From the NCBI GenBank assembly GCA_025056745.1, contig JANWVQ010000084.1:1-39271 (forward strand): 39,271 bases of DNA. The letters are read 5' to 3'. A program made the translations under genes and the position numbers. The DNA comes from Ignavibacterium sp. (GTDB lineage Bacteria; Bacteroidota; Ignavibacteria; Ignavibacteriales; Ignavibacteriaceae). Below are positions 34,788 through 39,271 of this stretch, one piece after another. The stretch's first letter is position 1. Every line of letters begins with the position of its first letter. The notes below the pieces were generated by a model. That model was given only the letters and a program-made list of their open reading frames with translations. It ran no database searches and was not told where the DNA came from.

Positions 34788-35812
34788 ATAAACTGTTCTA
34801 AAGTTAAGAAAGTGTTTTCGTTTAGTGATGGAAAAGGTTTGAAATTAAGTTCGTGCTTTATTCCAGATTTATAAAGAGTTTCTGCACGATAGGCTATCAT
34901 AGCAGCATTATCTCCACAAAATTCTAATGATGGTATAACAATTTTTTTATTGAAAGAATTTGCAAGTTCAATTGCTCTTTCTTTTAATAAACTATTTGCA
35001 GCAACTCCTCCAACAATAGATATAGAATTAACATCAAATTTTTTCAAAGCTAATTCCAACCTGCTTACTAAAGCTTTAACAACAGCATTTTGAAAAGAAG
35101 CTGATATATCTGCAATATGATTTTTATTGAGTTTTTCTACTCCCCCTTGTTTTTGAACATATCTCAAAACAGCAGTCTTTAATCCACTAAAAGAAAAATT
35201 AAATGGATTTTTCAAATCAGAGATTGGGAAATTTATTTTTTCTGCATCGCCACTTTTTGCTGAATCCTGAATTTTTGGACCACCAGGATATCCTAATCCA
35301 AGAAGCTTTGCTACTTTATCGAATGCCTCACCTGCAGCATCATCAACAGTTGTTCCTAATTTAATTATTTCATTATAATTTTTTACTAATACCAATAAAG
35401 TATGTCCACCTGAAACAACAAGGCATAAATAAGGAAAATCGGGCTTATCCTGCATCAGAAATCCAGAAAAAATATGTCCTTCAATATGATTGACTGCTAT
35501 AAAAGTTTTATTCAAACTTAAAGAAAGACCTTTAGCGTAGGATAAGCCGACCAAAAGTGCTCCAATCAATCCGGGTCCGGCAGTGGCTGAAATTACATCT
35601 AAATCTTTATATTCAATTCCAGAAATTTTTATTGCTTCTTTTACTAATGGATTTATTAACTGAATATGAGCTCGACTTGAAAGTTCTGGAACAACTCCTC
35701 CATATTTATTATGAAAATCCTGAGAGGAAATCAGATTAGCAAGTATATTACTGTCTTTTAATATCGCAACAGAGGTTTCGTCACAAGAAGTTTCTATCCC
35801 TAATGTAATCAT
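34784..35812 (-). CDS. tsaD: TsaD, tRNA N6-threonylcarbamoyladenosine transferase
   Basis: A 342-residue ASKHA-fold protein that, with TsaB and TsaE, transfers threonylcarbamoyl to A37 of ANN-decoding tRNAs. LGIETSCDETSVAIL, the YGGVVPELSSRAHI block, metal ligands His109 and His113 in HIEGH, VSGGHTLL, GLGYPGGPKIQ, FSFSGLKTAV and GGVAANSLLKER followed by FCGDNAAMIAYRA are diagnostic. Length is typical. It starts 5 bp after the proline dehydrogenase gene and overlaps the chorismate mutase gene by 4 bp. Bacterial partners tsaB, tsaC and tsaE are elsewhere. Confidence 0.98.
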   Translation of the reverse strand: MITLGIETSCDETSVAILKDSNILANLISSQDFHNKYGGVVPELSSRAHIQLINPLVKEAIKISGIEYKDLDVISATAGPGLIGALLVGLSYAKGLSLSLNKTFIAVNHIEGHIFSGFLMQDKPDFPYLCLVVSGGHTLLVLVKNYNEIIKLGTTVDDAAGEAFDKVAKLLGLGYPGGPKIQDSAKSGDAEKINFPISDLKNPFNFSFSGLKTAVLRYVQKQGGVEKLNKNHIADISASFQNAVVKALVSRLELALKKFDVNSISIVGGVAANSLLKERAIELANSFNKKIVIPSLEFCGDNAAMIAYRAETLYKSGIKHELNFKPFPSLNENTFLTLEQFI

Positions 35813-35817
35813 ATCAA

Positions 35818-36723
35818 TCAGGCTTTACCAAAAGTCAAAATACTTTTCACAATGTGACGCGCAATTGAAGGGTTTTCCTTTAATCTTCTAATAGAATAAG
35901 CATACCAATCTTTGCCAAAAGGAACATAAATTCTGATTTTATAACCATCATTGTTTATCTTATCCCTTAAATCTTCTCGCACTCCTAATAACATTTGAAA
36001 TTCAAATTTATCTTTAGGAATGTTAAGTTCTTTTATGAGCTTATATGATTCATCAATTAGATATTTATCGTGTGTTGCAATTCCAACATAATTTCCATCA
36101 ATAAACATTTGTTTTAGAATTCTCATAAAATTATCTCGAATGGCTTGTCTGTCCTTCAATGCAATTGTCGGTGGTTCGACATAAATTCCTTTACACAGTC
36201 GATAATTCGTACCAATTTTATTGAGAATTATGACATCATTCAAAGATCTTTTCAGGTAAGCTTGAATTACAATGCCCACATTCTTAAACTCTTGAAAAAC
36301 TCTTTTATAAACTTCAATTGTGTTATCTGTTGTTGAAGAGTCCTCCATATCGATTCTTACAAAGCTTTGAATCTCTTTAGCTTTTGCAACAATCTCACGA
36401 ATTTGTTCGTATGCAAAGTCTAAATTTATATTAAGCCCCATTTGAGTTGGTTTAATAGAAAGATTTGCCTTTAATTTGAATTTATCAATCGCTTCTAAAA
36501 CTTCAATTGCTTGATTCTTGTAATGAATAGCCTCTTGACGATTTTGAATTGCCTCACCTAAAACATCTAAGGTTGCATAAATACCTTTAGAATTTAGTTG
36601 TTGAACAGTCCTAATACCATCCTCTAAGGTATCTCCAGCAATATATCTTTTTGAAAAAAATCCTACTATAGGTTTTGGCATTAAGGTAACAGCTTTGACA
36701 ATTGCGTTATTTATTATACTCAC
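35818..36723 (-). CDS. proline dehydrogenase, monofunctional
   Basis: A 301-residue FAD-dependent enzyme that oxidises proline to pyrroline-5-carboxylate, usually passing electrons to the quinone pool, so it is linked to the menaquinone made by the men genes. SFVRIDMEDSSTTDNTIEVYKRV, IQAYLKRSLNDV, RLCKGIYVEPP, GIATHD, EFQMLLGVRED and the C-terminal YVPFGKDWYAYSIRRLKENP match the PRODH barrel; the paired arginines in the last motif bind proline. The start is GTG 36723, supported by a GGAG 5 bases upstream (36732-36729). No P5C dehydrogenase is fused or adjacent. It heads the tsaD-aroQ-mltG-Ig run. Confidence 0.93.
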   Translation of the reverse strand: MSIINNAIVKAVTLMPKPIVGFFSKRYIAGDTLEDGIRTVQQLNSKGIYATLDVLGEAIQNRQEAIHYKNQAIEVLEAIDKFKLKANLSIKPTQMGLNINLDFAYEQIREIVAKAKEIQSFVRIDMEDSSTTDNTIEVYKRVFQEFKNVGIVIQAYLKRSLNDVIILNKIGTNYRLCKGIYVEPPTIALKDRQAIRDNFMRILKQMFIDGNYVGIATHDKYLIDESYKLIKELNIPKDKFEFQMLLGVREDLRDKINNDGYKIRIYVPFGKDWYAYSIRRLKENPSIARHIVKSILTFGKA

Positions 36724-36746
36724 AATAACTCCAAAAAATTGTGTTT

Positions 36747-36777
36747 CAAATTTACTGATAGGATATGATCAAAAAAA
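36747..36777 (-). promoter_or_regulatory. candidate promoter of the proline dehydrogenase operon
   Basis: On the minus strand an exact TAAATTTG (36754-36747) lies 23 bases before the GTG start, identical to the element before glgA. A TTTTTTTG (36777-36770) stands 15 bases upstream, closer than the usual 19-21, so only the -7-like part is convincing. Confidence 0.4.
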
Positions 36778-36824
36778 TGAATTGAAATTTGAAAAGGTAA
36801 TATGATGGAAATAATTCTAGTAAT

Positions 36825-37058
36825 TTATCCTTCGTAGTCCAAAATCAATGATTTAGTGTGTCCGCAACTACAAACGAATTTAATTTCTCTTATATTATTG
36901 TTTTCATCTTTGTTAAGTATGATTTTAACATTGTCCATTGAATCTTCTTCAAAAGATACCTGAACTTTTCCGACTACTTTTGTATGCTCACCTTTTATAA
37001 CTTTTTTCTTACTACTTAAATTATTGGTATTAAAAATTTCAAATCTCATTTCTTCCAT
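36825..37058 (-). CDS. hypothetical 77-residue protein with C-terminal CxCGH motif
   Basis: I do not recognise this protein. It is short, mostly predicted beta with a charged N-terminus, and ends EIKFVCSCGHTKSLILDYEG, where Cys63, Cys65 and His67 could bind metal or be redox active. An AGGTGA ribosome site 5 bases before its ATG and a 7 bp gap after cheB show that it is a real, coexpressed gene. Position after cheA and cheB suggests a link with chemotaxis or a related signalling array, but there is no sequence proof. No signal peptide or membrane segment is visible. Confidence 0.75.
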   Translation of the reverse strand: MEEMRFEIFNTNNLSSKKKVIKGEHTKVVGKVQVSFEEDSMDNVKIILNKDENNNIREIKFVCSCGHTKSLILDYEG

Positions 37059-37065
37059 AACTCAC

Positions 37066-38136
37066 CTAAAACAGTTTATTGATTTGACTAGAAATTGAAT
37101 CTAATGGTAATATAGCGTCAGCTAGATTATTATCAACAATTGCTTTTGGCATTCCATAAACAACACTGCTCTCTTCATCCTGAGCGACAGAATAACCACC
37201 AAGTTGTTTTAATCTTTTAACAGCTTCTAAACCATCTTTTCCCATACCTGTCATAATTATAGCAAAGACGTGCTTTCCATAATAATCAATTAAAGAATTT
37301 AATGTTACATCAACAGATGGTTTATAGAGGGAATCAGCTGGTTGTTCGGTGATTTTGATGTTGTATCCTCCAAAGTTTTTTTCAATAATCATATGTTTAC
37401 CACCTTGCCCAATATATATTTGTGAAGGTACTATTTTCTCACTATCCTCAGCTTCTTTTACAGCTATTTGACTCATTTTATCCAATCTATCAGCAAGTGA
37501 TTTTGTAAATATTGGTGGCATATGCTGAACTATAAAAATTGGGACGGGGATATTTTTATTTAATTCTGGAATAACTTTTTGAAGTGAAAGAGGACCACCG
37601 GTAGAGATTCCAATCAAAATTGATTTTATTTCGAAAGATGGTTTTACAAAATTGCTTAAAGCTATACTTGTTTTTTTTTCTTGTGGTTCTGATATTTTGC
37701 CGTGAATTCGACTTAATCGGAAAGCTAAAGATTTTTGATTGTAAATAGTTTTAATCTTATTTATCAATTCCTTCTGAATATTCAGAAGACCAGAGTTTAT
37801 ATTAACCATATCTTTGGCTAAGAAATCAACTGCACCCAACGATAAGGCCTTGAGAGTAGTTTCCGTTCCTTCAGCAGTCAATGAACTAAGCATTATAACT
37901 GGTGTTGGACATTCTGTCATAATTTTTTTAAGAGTATCCAAACCATTCATAACCGGCATTTCAACATCAAGGGTAACAATATCTGGTTTTAATTTCAACA
38001 ACATCTCAAAACCTTCTTGTCCATTCTTTGCAGTGCCAACAACATCGATAACACCACTGCTTTCGAGAATATAAGAAATCGATTTTCTCATAAAAGCAGA
38101 ATCGTCGACTACAAGAACTCTAATTTTTTTATTCAT
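37066..38136 (-). CDS. cheB: CheB, chemotaxis protein-glutamate methylesterase
   Basis: A 356-residue two-domain response regulator that removes methyl groups from chemoreceptors and deamidates glutamines. The receiver domain has Asp11/Asp12 in VVDDSAF and the phosphorylated Asp57 in DIVTLDVEMP. The methylesterase domain carries the triad Ser178 (GISTGGP), His205 (IVQHMPP) and Asp301 (MTGMGKDG), equivalent to Ser164, His190 and Asp286 of Salmonella CheB. The linker of about 40 residues between domains is normal. It begins 4 bp after cheA. cheR and receptor genes are not in the window. Confidence 0.97.
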   Translation of the reverse strand: MNKKIRVLVVDDSAFMRKSISYILESSGVIDVVGTAKNGQEGFEMLLKLKPDIVTLDVEMPVMNGLDTLKKIMTECPTPVIMLSSLTAEGTETTLKALSLGAVDFLAKDMVNINSGLLNIQKELINKIKTIYNQKSLAFRLSRIHGKISEPQEKKTSIALSNFVKPSFEIKSILIGISTGGPLSLQKVIPELNKNIPVPIFIVQHMPPIFTKSLADRLDKMSQIAVKEAEDSEKIVPSQIYIGQGGKHMIIEKNFGGYNIKITEQPADSLYKPSVDVTLNSLIDYYGKHVFAIIMTGMGKDGLEAVKRLKQLGGYSVAQDEESSVVYGMPKAIVDNNLADAILPLDSISSQINKLF

Positions 38137-38140
38137 CTGA

Positions 38141-39271
38141 TTAAAGATTAATTATTTCTGAAACATCTAAAATTAAAATTACAGAGCCATCACCCATTAT
38201 TGATGAACCTGCAATACCTGGGATTTTTCCAATTAAATCACTTAAAGATTTAATAACTATTTCTTTCTGTCCAACCAATCCATCGACTTCCAAACCAATT
38301 TGTTTTTCAGCCACATTTACAATGACTACATATTGATATTCGCCATTAAAACCATTTAGTTTTTCTTTCAGAATTTTTTCTTTTAGCGATACTATCGGAA
38401 TTACTTTATCACGTAATTTAATATTCGGCTTTTGATTTACATAATAGATATAATCTTTATGAACTCTAATAACTTCTACTACCAAATTAAGAGGTATTAC
38501 AAATTGTTCAGTACTAACTTTAACGACAAGTCCACTTATTATTGCAAGAGTCAGAGGTAATCTAATTGAGATTTTTGTTCCCTTCTTAACAACAGAGTCT
38601 ATTTCAATCGTACCACGGAGTTTTGTAACGTTTGTTTTCACCACATCCATACCAACACCACGCCCAGAAATATTTGTCACAACTTCTGCTGTAGAAAATC
38701 CAGGTAGGAAGATCAGATTTAATATTTCTTGCTTTGATAATTCATCTGCTCTTTCTTTTGAGATTAAACCTTTACTAATAGCTTTGTTTTTTATTAGTTC
38801 AGGATCTATACCTTTACCGTCATCTTCTATGGTTATGACAACAGTGTTTCCCTCCTGAGCAGCAGAGAGTTTTATTGTTCCAACTGGATCTTTACCATTT
38901 GCTATTCTTGTTTCTTCACTTTCTATTCCGTGATCAACACTGTTTCTAATTAAGTGAACTAATGGATCGTTTATTTCTTCAATTAATGTTTTATCTAATT
39001 CTGTATCTTCACCTTCAATTATAAGATTGATTTTTTTATTAGCAATTTTAGATAAGTCTCTCACCAAACGTGGATATTTATTAAATACCTTTCCAATCTT
39101 AACCATCCTAACTTTCATAACAAGCTGTTGCAATTCGTTTGTCATCATATCAATTAGTTTTGTTGTTTCAGCGAGTTCGCGAGCTAATTTAGTTCCCTCA
39201 TACTCAGCTGAAACCTCCATATTAATTTGAGCTAATCTGTTTCTACCAAGAACTAATTCGGAAACGTTATT
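38141..39271 (-). CDS. cheA: CheA, chemotaxis histidine kinase (5'-partial)
   Basis: The C-terminal 376 residues of CheA. The frame is open to the window edge and the first visible residues, VSELVLGRNRLAQI, are the start of the P3 dimerisation helix (usual form VGELVIARNRL), so the HPt and P2 domains lie outside; the ATG at 39220 is internal. The kinase domain P4 has the N box DPLVHLIRNSVDHGIE, G1 EDDGKGIDPE and G2 ISGRGVGMDVVKTN. P5, a CheW-like regulatory domain, fills the last 140 residues and ends VILILDVSEIINL. cheB follows 4 bp later. Substrate phosphotransfer and coupling to receptors are known for the family. Confidence 0.97.
   Translation of the reverse strand, partial: NNVSELVLGRNRLAQINMEVSAEYEGTKLARELAETTKLIDMMTNELQQLVMKVRMVKIGKVFNKYPRLVRDLSKIANKKINLIIEGEDTELDKTLIEEINDPLVHLIRNSVDHGIESEETRIANGKDPVGTIKLSAAQEGNTVVITIEDDGKGIDPELIKNKAISKGLISKERADELSKQEILNLIFLPGFSTAEVVTNISGRGVGMDVVKTNVTKLRGTIEIDSVVKKGTKISIRLPLTLAIISGLVVKVSTEQFVIPLNLVVEVIRVHKDYIYYVNQKPNIKLRDKVIPIVSLKEKILKEKLNGFNGEYQYVVIVNVAEKQIGLEVDGLVGQKEIVIKSLSDLIGKIPGIAGSSIMGDGSVILILDVSEIINL

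Noticed and set aside
39218-39220. ATG 39220 as the start of a short CheA-like protein
   Set aside because: The open frame continues to the window end and encodes the P3 helix start VSELVLGRNRL.

Overview
The window is a gene-dense, AT-rich stretch of a bacterial chromosome carrying about 38 protein genes. I see no rRNA, tRNA, insertion sequence, prophage or CRISPR array. The gene content points to the FCB group, most likely an Ignavibacteria-like relative of Bacteroidota and Chlorobi. The clues are DUF4837 and DUF2723 proteins, a DUF4270/DNRLRE-like lipoprotein, Big_5-type Ig lipoproteins, a SPOR lipoprotein, and TAnnTTTG promoter elements ahead of three operons. These occur together with GlnE and CheA/CheB, which many Bacteroidota lack. 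No database search was possible, so the lineage is inference.

Layout. (1) 1-5.7 kb: a menaquinone operon menD(partial)-menH-menB-menA-menE, met tail to tail by a hot-dog thioesterase that could supply the DHNA-CoA hydrolysis step; menC and menF are not here. (2) 5.8-10.9 kb: a DUF454 membrane protein, glnE and a DUF2723 membrane glycosyltransferase-like protein. (3) 18.9-10.9 kb, minus strand: an eight-gene run greA-ribD-ribE-tilS-hpt-ftsH-(dolichol kinase/CTP-transferase-like)-DUF4837 lipoprotein, built around the widespread tilS-hpt-ftsH core. (4) 19.3-21.1 kb: a divergent HisA-family gene, a cyclic-nucleotide-binding protein and a UspA protein. (5) 24.1-21.1 kb, minus: glyA-tatC-polyprenyl diphosphate synthase, the last probably making the menaquinone side chain. 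(6) 29.9-24.2 kb, minus: glgA-gmhB-lipoprotein-outer-membrane barrel-TPR protein. (7) 30.0-31.8 kb: a SPOR lipoprotein translationally coupled to hutI. (8) 36.7-31.8 kb, minus: proline dehydrogenase-tsaD-aroQ-mltG-Ig-like lipoprotein. (9) 39.3-36.8 kb, minus: cheA(partial)-cheB-small CxC protein of unknown function.

The functions are mainly housekeeping and envelope: respiration quinone, riboflavin, tRNA modification (TilS, TsaD), proteolysis, protein export, peptidoglycan processing, glycogen, nitrogen control and chemotaxis. I did not find a clearly new defence or mobile system. The most interesting signals are these: all four convergent gene pairs overlap or nearly touch, leaving no space for terminators; the greA leader contains a terminator-like hairpin just after a Bacteroidota-type promoter; the HisA homologue keeps its catalytic residues but has altered substrate loops and no his neighbours; GmhB has a shifted zinc ligand; and an unrecognised 77-residue CxCGH protein closes the chemotaxis operon.
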